From positions 682,001 through 746,000 of the forward strand of contig VTFK01000071.1 of the NCBI GenBank assembly GCA_009617715.1: a stretch of DNA of 64,000 bases, read 5' to 3'. The notes below the pieces were generated by a model that had not been told where the DNA came from, made no database searches, and saw only the letters and a list, made by a program, of their open reading frames with translations. The stretch's first letter is position 1, and each line of letters opens with the position of its first letter. A program made the translations under genes and the position numbers. This stretch comes from Plectrocnemia conspersa (Eukaryota > Arthropoda > Insecta > Trichoptera > Polycentropodidae). Below, in pieces: positions 1-13,307 of the stretch.

Positions 1-234
1 ACATTTGCTAAAGTCAATGTTATAAATATAATACACAATAGCACAATAAAATAAATGCGTAACAGTCACGTTACTCTAATTTGCTGAAAAACGTTGCGGA
101 AAAAACGCAAACTCATACAAATCAATAAGTCTAAACCGTAAAACACCTGAAAAGTATTACGATTCGTTTCTCGATACACCATTAGTTTAAGAGCTATTAA
201 TAGCGTGTTTTACAAAGAACATCAATAATTCCAA

Positions 235-265
<31 letters not shown>

Positions 266-2230
266 TAAATTGATATATAAGAAAAATTATATATAATTAA
301 AAATGCACTAAAAACTCTGAATTTAACGCTTAAATTATGTTTACAAACTTCTGAGAATTGTATCATGTTAAACCTCTCTAAATATGTTAATTAGTAGTTG
401 TAGTTTAGACATGTTAAATGTGTATAAAACGCTTTTATCATATAAGCTACACATATATGAGTTCTTGTTTTTGTTCTTGCTAAGTTTACATGTTTCAAAG
501 TTGTAGTTTTATTTTATGACTATCAACAAGTAGCGTTAAAGACACATGTATGACACATGCAAACTGTCAATCGATTTAAGAAGTGTTGTAATGTATATTA
601 AAATCTTTAGGACCACTACAAAAATATATATAATTTTTTAAATTAAAAATATGCAACTAGCAGTATTGATTTTCAAGCCAATGCAATCTAAGCAATGTGG
701 AACGCACACGGTGAATATAATTAACGTTATCAATACATATAAATTTTAAAGCTTTGATGAATTTATATTAATTCATGGCAATTTAAAATGAATTTAGATA
801 TTTTTTTTTAATTAAAATTTATTGTAATCATCAAATATAAGATAATTTATTTTAAGTAAAAATCTTCAACATCCAAGCTACTTCTGAAAGTGAATTTTGA
901 GTTTTATTATTTTCTGAACTACTAGATTTTATATTACTAAAATATTTTTTGTGCTTACTTTTATAAATAAAAATATTAGCTTAATATAATGTATGTTAAT
1001 TTATAACTCTAAGACAGCAATTGCTTATTTTTTTACTAGCAACCGAATACTATAAAAAACATGTCTTTATTAAATGCATGCAACTTAATAGATAAAATCA
1101 TTGTTATGTTAATAATGTATGTAAAGCCAGATACATATAATACAGTGGTTTTTAAATTTCCATTCTAAGTTATATTTATATAAACCTTACTGTAATACTC
1201 CCTTTACTGAAAAATATTATCCGGTACGAAAACGCGATAACGTGTAACACCATGTGTCGCCGTGCATTACATGAATCCACATTTAAATAAAGCTTCTCTA
1301 GCAGAATTTCTATTTCAACATACATACTGTTATAAAATAGTATTTTAAGCTAGAATTTATCTATTCGACTGTTCCACTTCCTCGTAGCAATTAAAAGAAG
1401 TCGCGCGTGACTTTGAATCCGGACACAATTGATGAAGATTAATGCCGCAAAGTCGGTCACTGTATCTTTTATATATTATGCCGATGTAGATACTTAGGTA
1501 CTGGTGTCACGTACTTTTTCATCCTTTTTCAGCCCTCGTTTTCTGCCAATATTTCAATATTTATCAACGCGATCGGCTCACGTGCGTTCTCGCACGAACC
1601 CCGAATTCATATACTATTTATTTTGGCTTTCTATATTTATAAACATTTTCCGAGATGTTTCGATTAGGATCTCTGTGTAATTAAAGGTGTTTACGAATGA
1701 TTAGCGCTATGCATTATAAAAAGCATAATTTAGCATTTAATTAGGGGATATGGCAGTGTTAATGATTCAATAGTTTTTTAATTTCTATCGTATCTAGGAG
1801 ATCGAAAATAGTGTATAATATATAATTGTATTAATCATTATTATTTTAATTATCATTTAATTATTTATTAAAGATTAGGCTTTTTCAGAAATTTCATATT
1901 CTTATTAATAAAGTTATTCCAGAAACCATTTCTGAGATATTTTGATAAAAAATAAGTATTTAATTATTCGGGGATTCCAATTAATAGAACACGATGTATA
2001 ATTAATATTAAATCTGGTATTATTGTTACTTCTCTAATAATGTGCTTTTTCAGCTTATAAATAAAATCTTATATGTAATAAAAATTTTAAAAAAATAAAT
2101 GCATACCGTGTAAAGTTTAAATTAAAAAAATTAGTTTATTAATTGAGGTAAGCAAATTTTAAAAAATTTTCAAGGCCCAAATTTCAACTGAAAAACAGTT
2201 CTGTAGGACGACGTATTATGTTGCTGGGTT
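1..2230. other. AT-rich noncoding stretch
   Basis: No credible coding frame is visible. The stretch is dominated by A/T runs and includes a TA-rich microsatellite at 234-268. A modestly GC-richer block (about 1200-1600) contains several CpG-bearing words but no open frame with splice signals. It is probably intronic or intergenic. Confidence 0.6.
234..268. repeat. TA microsatellite
   Basis: Imperfect (TA)n run interrupted by one G and ending in AAATTGATATATA. Simple-sequence repeat. Confidence 0.85.
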
Positions 2231-2234
2231 TTGA

Positions 2235-2261
2235 CACCTAACCTAACCTAACCTAACCTAT
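2235..2261 (+). repeat. Interstitial telomere-type repeat (CCTAA)n
   Basis: Four full CCTAA units plus partial ones on each side form a short perfect array. CCTAA/TTAGG is the ancestral arthropod telomere unit. Here it sits inside ordinary AT-rich DNA with no other subtelomeric feature. It could be a break-repair scar or a chance short array. Confidence 0.75.
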
Positions 2262-3959
2262 AACGCTAATTACAGTTTTGGGTTTTGAGGCCGAAGTAGT
2301 GTAACTTTGCACCCAAAATTGACGCCAACAGTTTATTTATACTATGCATATTTAATCATAGTAGAGAAATAGTTTCAAATCGTATTCAATAAACAGAGTA
2401 AGTCGTCGTGATATCCTCTCTCCCGGTTTGTTTCGAATCTGTCTGCTGTCGCAAATGCCGTCTGTCTATTGTCTCTGACTATCACGATTTGAGACAGCTC
2501 TGACGTGTCACAGATGCGAATGTTAGAGGGTCAATTGCATCGCTTCATGATGCAACGAAATAATATTCACGCCTTGGATAAACTTCTGAATATCGATTAC
2601 ACAAAATTTATATGACAATATAGATTTGTACGCAAAATAAACTATCGCACATCCTTTACGCATAAAAGAGTGGTCCTTCAAATCATACAATTATTACGTA
2701 CTGAGCAATTGCTCAGCGTTGAGAATTATCGTCAAAAAGAGTTGTTATTTCCTTGTCATTTGAATATCCTCACTGAGTTAATAACGTAGCTGATTTAATC
2801 CCCTACAATAGTATTTTATCTTTCAAGTTAAGGTTTAGGTTTAATCAAAAAATTAAGTTAATTTGTATAAACATTTTAGAGCAGTATATAATTTTTTAAG
2901 CGCATATCAGTTAAATTATATATTTGATGGTAGAAATATTTATGTACCGATGAAAATATATTGGTTTTATTTTATATACTAGTACTATAAAACACACATT
3001 TACTGTGAGCCTTAATTAAAGCCAAATTAGTGGTTGAATTAAACATATTATTTATGCTACACTATAAAAAATAATTTAGCAAAGTATGTGTTTTTATGCT
3101 CTGTAAAAAAAGTTTCTTAATAAAAGAACATCACAGCGCCCTAAAAAAGGCGCAAGATTGATTATAATTTACTGTGAGATATATACACGTTTATGAGGAA
3201 AATTTTGTATATAAATAATTCCAGCCAAATGTATTTCCACCCTTGATATACGAGATTTGTTCTCCGCCCACGCCGGATCATTACGAGTTGCGGAAGAATT
3301 GCAATTTATTGGAAAAGTGTGAGGCTTTCGCGGGAGAGAATGCTAAATAAAAAAATCGCACGTTAAAGACTTTATTTATTTCGTTTATAGTCGCTTTTGG
3401 CGGAGAAAGAAAATCGGTTTCTCGCGGAAGGAAAAAGAGAAGAACAAAAAGTCGGAACTTGTTATTCGCTTCCGCGAAAGTCTCTCGGGGTTTTTAAAAA
3501 TAGATAAATTGATGGCATCATGTGTACTTTTAAATGGGGCTTTTTCTAGTGGAATTGACCCTTGACTGTGTGTTTGTCTAGCAAAATTGAAGTGTTATTA
3601 TTCGCGTTATTAAATTATTCGCCGACAACATCTAGCTTAAGAGTTCGAGAGTCTCATCTCGAGTGCAGGATTTACCCTCGTCTTGTTATGTTTGGCGGAA
3701 AATGGAGAAAATATTATTCTTGCTATAACACAAAGACGTACATATGTAGGGAATAATAAACTTTTATATACGAACACTTAAATGCAAAACGAATGAATAA
3801 ATTCTTATAAAAACACCATATTATTTACACATATCATTGTTACAAGATTACTGGGCAAATATTTAACTTTTGACATATCATAAAATATAAACTTTCATGC
3901 TATTGCAATTATCTTAGTATACATACTTAAACATCATTGCTATTTTATTAAGCCGTATA
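2262..3959. other. Noncoding, with a CpG-bearing block at 3240-3700
   Basis: No supported gene. The part from about 3240 to 3700 is clearly GC-richer than its flanks, with words such as TTCGCGG and CTCGCGG repeated in both orientations. Its one open frame (3562-3756) starts at a non-ATG codon and resembles no family I know. A second CpG-bearing patch lies at about 2400-2580. Both look like conserved noncoding or regulatory DNA, inferred from composition alone. Confidence 0.4.
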
Positions 3960-4395
3960 AATATGCACAAACCCTGTCATAAATTATCGTTTGACGAAGC
4001 AGGAAATAAATTCTTTAAAATAGTAGTAGACTGCAAAGGAGTTGCGGATGCAATAATACTGGAATTACTAAGAGAAAAAACCGCCAGATTGTTTACTCTG
4101 TTCCATCGTTGAGTAGTCCTTCCTACCAAATTGGTGATTGAGGATGAAGTTAAGATTGGGAACAGACTAATTGGTTTGACAATATCCTTTCCTGGTTTTA
4201 GAATCATTATAATTTCTGCAACTTTTCATTGATTAGAGAGTAGTATGCTACTCTTAATGTGACTTTTATTATAAATATAATAAATTTCATGTTTTTTTTT
4301 TGTCAATTCCCTTAATAATTTTTCAGTAATTAGATTATAACCCAGAGCTTTTTATGAGTTTAAATCCTTCATTATCGCTGTTTTTATTTCTTGAA
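3960..4395 (-). mobile_element. Jockey-type LINE reverse-transcriptase relic
   Basis: Read on the minus strand, frameshifted pieces follow the order of a Jockey-family ORF2 upstream of and into the RT domain. A stretch resembling the usual KAPGYDLITGKILKEL region reads KALGYNLITEKLLREL. It is followed by MILKPGKDIVKPISLFPIL (family pattern: hydrophobic-KPGK...RPISLLPIL), then HQFGRKDYSTMEQ (family HQFGFR..HST.EQ), then a decayed YC.AVFLD-type segment. Several frame changes and stops show it is dead. It is truncated at both ends, with no endonuclease domain, YADD box or 3' tail visible. The block assignment is firm; the subfamily is inferred from these motifs. Confidence 0.8.
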
Positions 4396-4711
4396 CTCTA
4401 AACAATTTAATTTGTGTGCTTAGTCGGATAGGTGTTTCGAGATATTCATGGACAGTCGAGCCCTTACAGCGTAGAGATTGGGACTTCGTTATAGGGGACT
4501 AGGAGCGCATACAAAATTTAATGTGATACTGTATTTTTCTTTCAACTGTATTTTGTAAAGCTGGCGGCGGGATGTGTGAGTCCATGATCGTATGTTGTCC
4601 ATGGACTACGGATGTCTGCTGGTGACTGCCTTATGCTAATTAGAGCTAAGGCTTAAATATCCAGGGCTGCAAAGCTTGCTGACAAATTTCAAGTATGCAG
4701 CGATCATCCAA

Positions 4712-4885
4712 CCAATCGCTGCAGTCGCTTCTTAGAACCATGAAATAGTTATACGCCTTTATAAAACGATGTTCGCTTGATGGGCATTGTCCAAGGTCAT
4801 ATTGCATTGCAGCGGGAATTTTGTGGATTCGGTGATTTATTATATTTGTTAAGAAATATTCTATCAATGATAAAGAATATTTACA
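4712..4885 (-). repeat. Dispersed repeat, copy 1 (partner at 43369-43550)
   Basis: On the minus strand this stretch aligns over about 175 bases with 43369-43550 on the plus strand. Shared words include GCAATGCAATA, GACCTTGGACAATG and CCATCAAGC. Copy 1 lies in an 83-codon open frame (4646-4897, minus), but the partner copy has stops in all frames, so the frame is probably fortuitous. The family is not recognised. Confidence 0.75.
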
Positions 4886-4899
4886 GTTGAAACACAAAC

Positions 4900-7800
4900 A
4901 TGTTATTCATGTCATTTTTTTGGTCGTAACAAGAGCTTTGTGTGTGACCCCATTCTTTACGCTATTGTCTTATTTCCTTGTTGATAAATGATCATTTTAG
5001 TCTCAATAAATTAACGCAAGTTTTGTGACAATGACCGTTTCAAATGTGTTTTTTTTTCTTTCGAAAAAAAATATTTTTTATATTTGTTTAATAAAAAAAT
5101 AAATTATAAATCAAGTTTAATCAAAGAAAATCAGTCGAAACATTTTAATTTTATCGTCTAGTACAACATATCTTTAGTAGATAAAAAAATAACATTGCAT
5201 TATATTTTTTTTAATAAAAAAAACATACATTTTTTGCAAATTTTCAAATAAGTTTTTTATTTAAATACGAAAAAAATTTGAAATTTACTTGTTGCTAATA
5301 TTTAACATTAATGTTTAGTGAATCAAACTTCTTTAACTATTTGCCTAAAAAATGTACAAATAGTAGAAAGAATTTTGTGTATGCAATACCTGATTTTTTT
5401 ACTTCATAAATCATAAAAAAGGGAGTGCGGTCATTTCTCTGTTACATAACAAGAAGTTTAAGGCAAAGTCTTATGTAATGACACGATTGCACCTAACAAA
5501 CAATTATATGTTACACTCTGTCAGAAACATAATTCCGCTTTGCTCTTTACAGAAAATTAAATAATAGAAATCACTTCTCATATCAAACAATAAAGGTGTC
5601 AAACATTCTTTATCTTGCTTTGCACACATTATATTTGCTGTTCCTTATTTACTTTAAAGCCGTAGATCCAATTACGAAGACTACTATTGTTTACACTTGC
5701 CTACGCTTTCAATTTCATACGCCGTTACACGTTGTGCGAAACGATGTTCAAATACTATGGCATCATCCCTTAAAAAAATACACAGGAAAGAGATAATCTT
5801 GACGAAAACAAACACATTTTTGCCGATAAAGGCTTAACGACGCCATTAAATCCTCCCATTCGGTACGAGCGCTTAATTGAACACTTTATACCTGGAAGAA
5901 CACTATTTCGAGGGTAAGCTCACGTGCGCCATTAGGCGACGCTAACTAGTCGCCATGCTCGCAAACTATCGAAAACAATACTTATAGGGAGATAATTTAT
6001 CAGGGTGATCTATAGATTCGTACATATTTGATCAATTTGCTTGTATTTATAGTACAACATTATCATAAATATTTACGTTATCATAAATATTTTTGCCTAT
6101 TCTGAAATACATATCATAAATAATAGAGAATATTTGAAAAAAATACGAGTCCTTACAATTTGATATCGATATCATAGAAAACACATTGTTAGCTGCAAAT
6201 ATACTATAACCTTATTTATATGTAAATAAATATAAATAACAAATTATTTTATATTATCATATATTTACTGAAAAGCTTTATATATATATTTATTACATAT
6301 GATACTAGTTTTTTCTTTGTGGGGGTGAGGGCTTCAACCACCTGCACAATTTATTATAATTTGGAGGTTACAAAAATGAAATAAATATTTCGTAACCAAA
6401 ACGCATAATTGAAAATATTTCACGGACCCTCTAATAACAGTTTCATTATAAATACCACTGAAAAACTGCTCATTGTTTGGAAAGGATGTGCGCTACACCA
6501 ACTGCCGCCCACTTTTCGGACTTCGCAGACCACTTAGCTGAAAAGTTTGTATCTCACGGACCACTGCCATGAATTTTTCACACAAGTAACATTCCAAATA
6601 AGAAATAATATTTATTTATTTGCACCAAGTTTAAAAAAATCCCCTTTTATATTAAAAAAATCACGATAATCACAGATATATTCAATATGAAAAAAAAAAA
6701 TCTTGAATTTTATATCATGTCAATGGTGTTATTTTTGTTTACAATTAATATTTGTTAAAAAAAAATGGTCAAGTTCAAAGTTGTATAATATAAAAGGTAA
6801 CAAAGGTAACATATACGCATTCTCTTATTTGTTTCTGCATTTAAATGATCCAGTCGTCTGCAAAGCGAGTTGAATTTTAATTGAACCAGGATTGCGTGAA
6901 GAGAGAAGCGGCTGCTTTCTCCATCTCGTCTGTTTAAGATCAGCAACTCTTCTTGATTCGACTTCGTACAAACCCTTGTCTCCAATTTAGGGAGCTCATG
7001 TAAAAATGATTGACGTGTTGTTGTAAAAAAAATTCAAACGATAGTTGTTGATTTTGGAGATGAAGTGCTCACCCAATTTTTGCTGCCACGGTCCAATTAC
7101 GACAAGCTTGATTAGCTTGTTTACTTACTAGACTTTAGTGACCATTGTATTCAAGTTTAAACAGGTTGCAAAGTTTTATCTAAAAAGTTTTAGAACGATC
7201 TTTAAATATTTTGAACAAGTGTGAGATATGCCAACTTTGCGATCATTTTTTTATATCGCAAAGTACTGTCATTTATTATATTATAATAACACTTGCAGAA
7301 AGTCTATAATAAGTACAATGATGCTTTTACTTTTTTTCTGTCTATTGTCACGTACGGTCCAGTTCACACAAGCTGGTATAAAAATATAAATAGATTGCGC
7401 TAAAAATATGTTGTGTTTTTATAGCAAGTGCGTCAATAATAATAAAAAAAGATTTGTTGATCTTGCCCTAATAACTACATTGTCACACTAAATATTGATA
7501 TAGGCCTTGAATATACTTGCTTTTTATCAATGCAAAATATAAAAAATATTGAATGAAAATATATTTTTTTAATGTATAAGAAAATTATAAAGCATTAAGA
7601 AATTTTACGTAGACTAGCAAAATTCTTTCGCCATCAGTAGTCCACAGACAACTACTGCGCTAGAAAATATATTCTACCCTGCGCACATTACTATTGTTCT
7701 TCAACTCTTAGATTACCGATTGCCTAAATGGCTGTTTCTATTTAGATGTGAGCACAATTCAGGGGTGTGCTTAAAAAGCGGTGCAATTGGCTCGCAAGGA

Positions 7801-9915
7801 TCCTTATCTTGTTTTTGCCAAAGCTGTTTCACACCGACATTTGGTGTGACACTTTGTCACTGAGAAAAAAGCACCACACCCGCAAAAACAAAATAGAAGA
7901 CTGCTTAAACATGAAGGACATCAGCGGTTAGTCTAGATTCCCAGTTACCCCACCGACGTCACAGCCGACAATAATACAACTTGACCTGCCAGTGAATATG
8001 TTTATTAAAATAAGCTATTACCAGTTTTACTGTCATCTATTTATCTGCAGTCATATCTATTTAGCCTTAAAACCCGAAATCATATTACATAAGTATTTTT
8101 TCAAATTATAAATACCATTCTAAATATAACTTTTAAAGCATAGTCTTAAGCACAAAATTAAGCTTTACCTCTACCCATTGTTATTAATTTAAACTACGTC
8201 TTAGAAAAAGTAGTTAATGAAATATTTCATATAATTCAAAAATATTTTAAAAACCAGATATTTTTTTAATTCTACCCTCAGAACAACACACTGTGAGTAA
8301 TGACTTGTCACAAATCTTGCTAGAAAAGTAAAAAAATCACAAACGTCGAAAACAGGCAGAGAAAATCTCCCACCCCCAGACCTAATAATTTCGAAAAATT
8401 ATTAAAAGCGCATACTTCAGAAACTTATATTCATATTTCCATCTTAAACTTTTACTAAATATTTTCTAAAATACATACTATGTTTATATTTATGCGGTTC
8501 TCCAGAAAGGGTTTAAAATGTTAAACTTACTAAGCAGTTTATTTTTTGCTCTGTTCACGCTTCATAACTATAACTTTATTGACACATCTTTTTTTATTTG
8601 ACTATAATTATATTTTTTCTTTTATGTATGCAAAGTTTGCTTAAGGAAAAGTAGGAGTAAATATTTTCTTTGTTGGTTTCTGGCGAGTTACTTTACAAAA
8701 TTGTAAATATTTAATTCGGTAAAAATGTATAGATGAGATATAATTATACATTATATTATATTCTAAAGAATAATGTATAAAGAAGCTTAATTTTAAAGGA
8801 AATGATTTACAAAGCATATTTTTCAAACAAAAAGAATTGATTACATTTATAAAATTGCAGATTTATCATAAAAAGAAAGCTTCGGATGAATATTGAATAC
8901 GTAATCAGATAGCGCCTCTTAATATAATACATCCGCTCGCTTTGAAAGCTTGTTTTATTATTAATTTCTATTTACATCTATACTAAAATTAAAATAATAT
9001 TTTTCATCAAATCTATCACATTTTAATTAAATATCATATTTTATCACAGAATTTTTCTTAAAACCAATTAAAGACGTCGCGTTCAAATTTCACTGAAAAT
9101 TGAATGTGTCACATTTATTATTTTTGGTTTATGACCCTTCAGCCATAATACCTTCACTAAATTATGCAGTTTCGAGTATTCATGTAAAACACTATTATCG
9201 TTTTAATATTAATTTAATAAAGTCAAGTTGTATGAATAACTCCTGTTTATTTTTCTATTCTGTGGATAACCTGTTGCTTTTGGATCATGAATAGTTAAAA
9301 AAACGCTGGAAACTTTTACAAGAACACACATTAATATTTGATAAAAGGGAAATCGATCGTTTCAGCGAAGCAAGCGGTTGATTTTGGAGCTTTATTTATT
9401 TTGTTCGTCGGAGCAGATACGTTACGTAATATGACCTAAAACGTTGTATTATTTAACAATGTACATACATATATAATTATGTTATACTCAGGACGTCGCA
9501 AAACAAATAGCTCTGATTTGGTTCAGCTTTGTTTTTAGCTTGGCAAATTTTAAATTAAACCTAAAGTCATACTTTTCAACAATCTGATTTTTTAATATTT
9601 ATATTTTTAATTGTATGTACATATTCAATACTATAAAATAAAATAAAAACTCGAAACTATGATTATGATAATGACAGACATAAATAGATTCTAAAAATTT
9701 TTAGAGCTTTTTAAATAATACGAAAATATCAAACTAATACATAATGATTGTAAAAAAAAACATAAAACCGTGGTTATAACTAACAATTGCTTAAAAACTA
9801 AATCTGTACTATTAAATTATGTAAAAAAAATTAAATAATAATAACAGTTGTATAATAAAAGTTTATACTTTTATTTGATTTTTATGCAAATCGCTAATTT
9901 AATTATACACCAAGC
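4900..9915. other. Long AT-rich stretch without a supportable gene
   Basis: No credible coding sequence. There is a two-copy 18-bp tandem at 6060-6094 (TTATCATAAATATTT core). A patch at about 6420-6570 contains TCACGGACC-type words typical of decayed hAT ends but no matching partner. Islands of higher GC and CpG lie at about 5830-5970, 7620-7990 and 9340-9440. Nothing else is recognised. Confidence 0.5.
6060..6094. repeat. Two-copy 18-bp tandem
   Basis: TTATCATAAATATTTACG is followed immediately by TTATCATAAATATTTTT. A short local duplication. Confidence 0.75.
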
Positions 9916-9919
9916 TACA

Positions 9920-10190
9920 CTTTGTGTTATTTTTTTCGTTCAGGGATTTTAAACTCGTTTATCGCGAGTTTTTTCAGCTTCCCCGCTGTAATTAATCCAG
10001 CGTTTCCGACGTTAATAATTGAAGTTTACGTTTGTTCAATATGTGAAAATATGCACAGCAGATTGCCGAGCGTTAAACGCGTCGTTAAACCTAACAATGG
10101 TTTAATACTGTGCTTCAGGGGACAAAAGGCGTGCCGGGGGCGGCGAAGCGAGCGGCCCGATTGTTTCGCGAGCGTCCATAAATTGAGCAT
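9920..10190. other. CpG-bearing GC island beside a TA hairpin
   Basis: Base composition changes sharply: GCGAGTTTTTTCAGC, CGAGCGTTAAACGCG and GGGGGCGGCGAAGCG-type words occur within 270 bases. An open frame crosses it, but its continuation is only the (TA)n run downstream (an IYIY repeat), so it is not a gene. The block ends almost exactly where the hairpin element begins. Candidate regulatory or conserved noncoding DNA. Confidence 0.4.
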
Positions 10191-10193
10191 CTC

Positions 10194-10507
<314 letters not shown>

Positions 10508-10529
10508 TATATATATATATGCATTACTA

Positions 10530-11545
10530 TTAAGTAATAAGTCCGATTGCCTGATCCATTGAGATAGTCAGTGTCAAGTTTGTGAACAAGTTGTCACTTG
10601 TTAGCCGGCTTTCGGAGTCATGTCTCTCGCGCATCGTGGATTTCGAATAACGCGTTAACATCAAGTTTTGATCTCAAAAACAGACGAAAACGTGCAATAA
10701 GGTTCAAAAATGGTTCGTTCAAACAGACAATTAACTATTCGAGAACTTAATAAAGAACTGAACATCTCGTACCGGTCCGTGCAAAGCATTTTAACTGATA
10801 ATTAGCGAATGGAATGAGTGAGTGCGAAATTTGTTCCCAAACTTTTTACCGACGAACAAAAGGAAAATCGTTTGCACGGAATTGAAGGATCGTCTTTATG
10901 CAGATCCGGACTTCATAGTCAAAAGTATAACTGAAAGTTAAGTGTATGGCTATGGCCCTGAGATGAAAATGTAGGGTTTCCAGTGGAAAACGAGTGGCTC
11001 TCTTCACCTTAAAAAGGCACGTCAGTCAATGTCGAACCTCAACTTCATGGTAATTGTTTTTTCGGTAATAAGGGCATAGTGCGATCAAAGTTCGTTCCAA
11101 GTAAAACCACTGTATACTCTGAATAAAATCAGGGTGTACTGCAACATTTTCAAAATGATGTACGGAGAAAGAGACAAGAAAAATAGGCCATTGGCTTTCT
11201 CCTTCGTCACGGCAATGTGTCTTTTTTGGCCGAAATTTTCTGAGCCGCAAATATTTGGCCGAAAAAATAGTTCCTCTGTGTCTACATTAACTTAATCTCC
11301 AGATTTAGCACCATGCGACTTCTGGTTTCTCCTAAAAATAAAAAACGTGCTAATAGCTAAACGTTTTTCCAGCATACCCGACGAAGCAATTGAAAGGTTT
11401 CAAGAAATGCTTCTAATAATGGAATCAACGTTGGGATAAGTTCATCGCTAGCCAAAGAGTATTTTGAAGGAGATTTATTAAAATTTTATCTAAACTTTGT
11501 TTGTAATAAAAATTACTACCGTACTTTTTGATCACACCTCGTATA
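10530..11545 (+). pseudogene. Mariner transposase relic
   Basis: The frame is broken by many stops and indels, but the order is that of a mariner DD34D transposase. An N-terminal helix-turn-helix (TIRELNKELNISYRSVQSIL, from about 10727) is followed by KFVPKLFTDEQKENRL, DPDFI.KSITES.VYGY, RRKR, then DLAPCDFWFLLK carrying the last catalytic Asp, RFSSIPDEAIERFQ, and finally WNQRWDKFIASQ. GTACTTTTTGATCACACCTCGTA at 11521-11543 looks like the 3' terminal inverted repeat. The 5' repeat is missing, probably lost where the hairpin element abuts. mariner moves by cut and paste into TA dinucleotides; this copy cannot. Confidence 0.9.
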
Positions 11546-12791
11546 TTAGTTTATTTATATTTATATCAATAGTTAGCTTTTAGATTAAAATTTTAAAATA
11601 GCAGTACTATACGAGGCGTAAGTTTTTAGCATGTCATGAGAGATGTAAAATAAGCCTGATAATTTGGCCAATATATGACAATAAATTTTACCCATTTTTA
11701 TTTGTCACAAAGTTTTATTTCAATAATGTTGAAATATGATTCTCCCAAGGCGCAGCAATGAGTATACTTGGTAAAGTATTTATTTAAGCTGCTGGTAAGA
11801 AATATACACAATCAAGAGTTTCGAAAGAATTGATTTTTTTTGTATGCCACCTAAATACCAGCGCTTGCGTACCCAAGTATTTGTTAAAGTACTACGTGAA
11901 CAGAAGTGTAGAACAATCTGCTTTGAGAGTCGACCTATACTCCTTTTTTACTCCTAAAATATTTATTGCTTGACATTTTTGTGAATATTTTTATATGCAT
12001 ATTTATTTATAAATAAATTTGTAAGTCTCACTCTCGCAAGCTCTTAAATGACTTCGCAGTCTTGAACACTTCTGGCATATACCAAAGTAACTATGCTGTT
12101 ATATTTTTCCAATATCGCTTAGAAAACACAACTGAAAACGTCCTCGCAGTTAAATGACACGAACTACTTTTCGATTTTCTAAAGCGGCTATTAACTTTTA
12201 TCCACTCTGTAAGTATAATATATGCATACCTATACAGATATAAACACATATCTAGTATAAATGGAGCAAATAAATCGAGTCTGGATTTGAAGAAAGTTCA
12301 TGATTAACACAAAGAAAATTTTTAATTTGTACATTTCACTGTTCAGTATTGAATGAAGCCTTCCTTAGTGTTACTTGCGGTATGTTTTCAAAATACTCTA
12401 CATGTGATTCGGTTAAAGGCAAGTTTAATTAAACTCTGATATAACATATTGTTTAATGGCATTTTGACATATTCTATAATTTGCTTTCTAACAAAATATA
12501 CAAAAGCAAATACAATGATTATTTAGTTATTATATTTTTTTTATATTGTACATAGTGGAAGGAAAAAATGAACCATGTGATAATTTTAAAAAAATTTGAA
12601 GGTCTAAAACTATTAAAATATGTTTTTTGCCTCTAAAGCAATATACTATTTAGAATATGTACTTATATTTAAATTTGTCTTCCATTCTTAAAATCAGTGA
12701 ATAAATGTTATTACACAAATTATTTTGTAGTATTTTCTGATATAAAAATAAAAATGTTTCTAATATTTTTTTAATTAATAAGTCTTACTAA
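11546..12791. other. Noncoding stretch
   Basis: AT-rich. A slightly GC-richer segment at about 12020-12200 has no convincing frame. No gene, RNA or mobile element was recognised. Confidence 0.5.
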
Positions 12792-13307
12792 AAGATGCAC
12801 ACATGCACGGATCTGTCCGCCGGACACCCGGAAGGATTTGTCCGAGCTACATATATAAATACCTTGCTCTCTTCATACATATTCAATAATGTTTAACAAC
12901 TTTAATTTTATTGTAATTAAAATTATATATGTATTATTTACATATATACTTAGCAACAGCATCAAGAGTCGATACTCGTATCATTTTTATTTATATCATT
13001 TTTATTTTAAATTTTATTTTTATTTTTATATCATTTTTTTTATTTGCTCTGGGTCATAAAGTAATAAAACCTTATCACCAATATCTTATTTAAAACGTTG
13101 GCGGCAACTTTGGCGCAAATGAATTTTAACTCGGCAAATTAACTCGGATCTGCGTGTCTGTGTCGATCCGTTCGTTTTGAGCACGGACAGCGGACAGACG
13201 GCAGACAGACACATCTGTGGTTTTTCACACCACACACAATCAGATTTGTCTGCCGGACATCCATCTCGGACAGATCCGGCGGGCAGATCCGTGCGTGTGT
13301 AGCCAGC
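12792..13307. mobile_element. Nonautonomous DNA transposon with GC-rich TIRs
   Basis: The left end reads GCACACATGCACGGATCTGT followed by CCGCCGGACA. The right end (13262-13307) carries the inverted equivalent, GGCGGGCAGATCCGTGCGTG. Extra copies of the CGGACAGAT/CCGGACA words lie just inside each end as subterminal repeats. The roughly 400-bp AT-rich centre encodes nothing. The TIR style recalls PIF/Harbinger-type elements, but I see no clean 3-bp duplication, so the superfamily is open. Confidence 0.65.
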
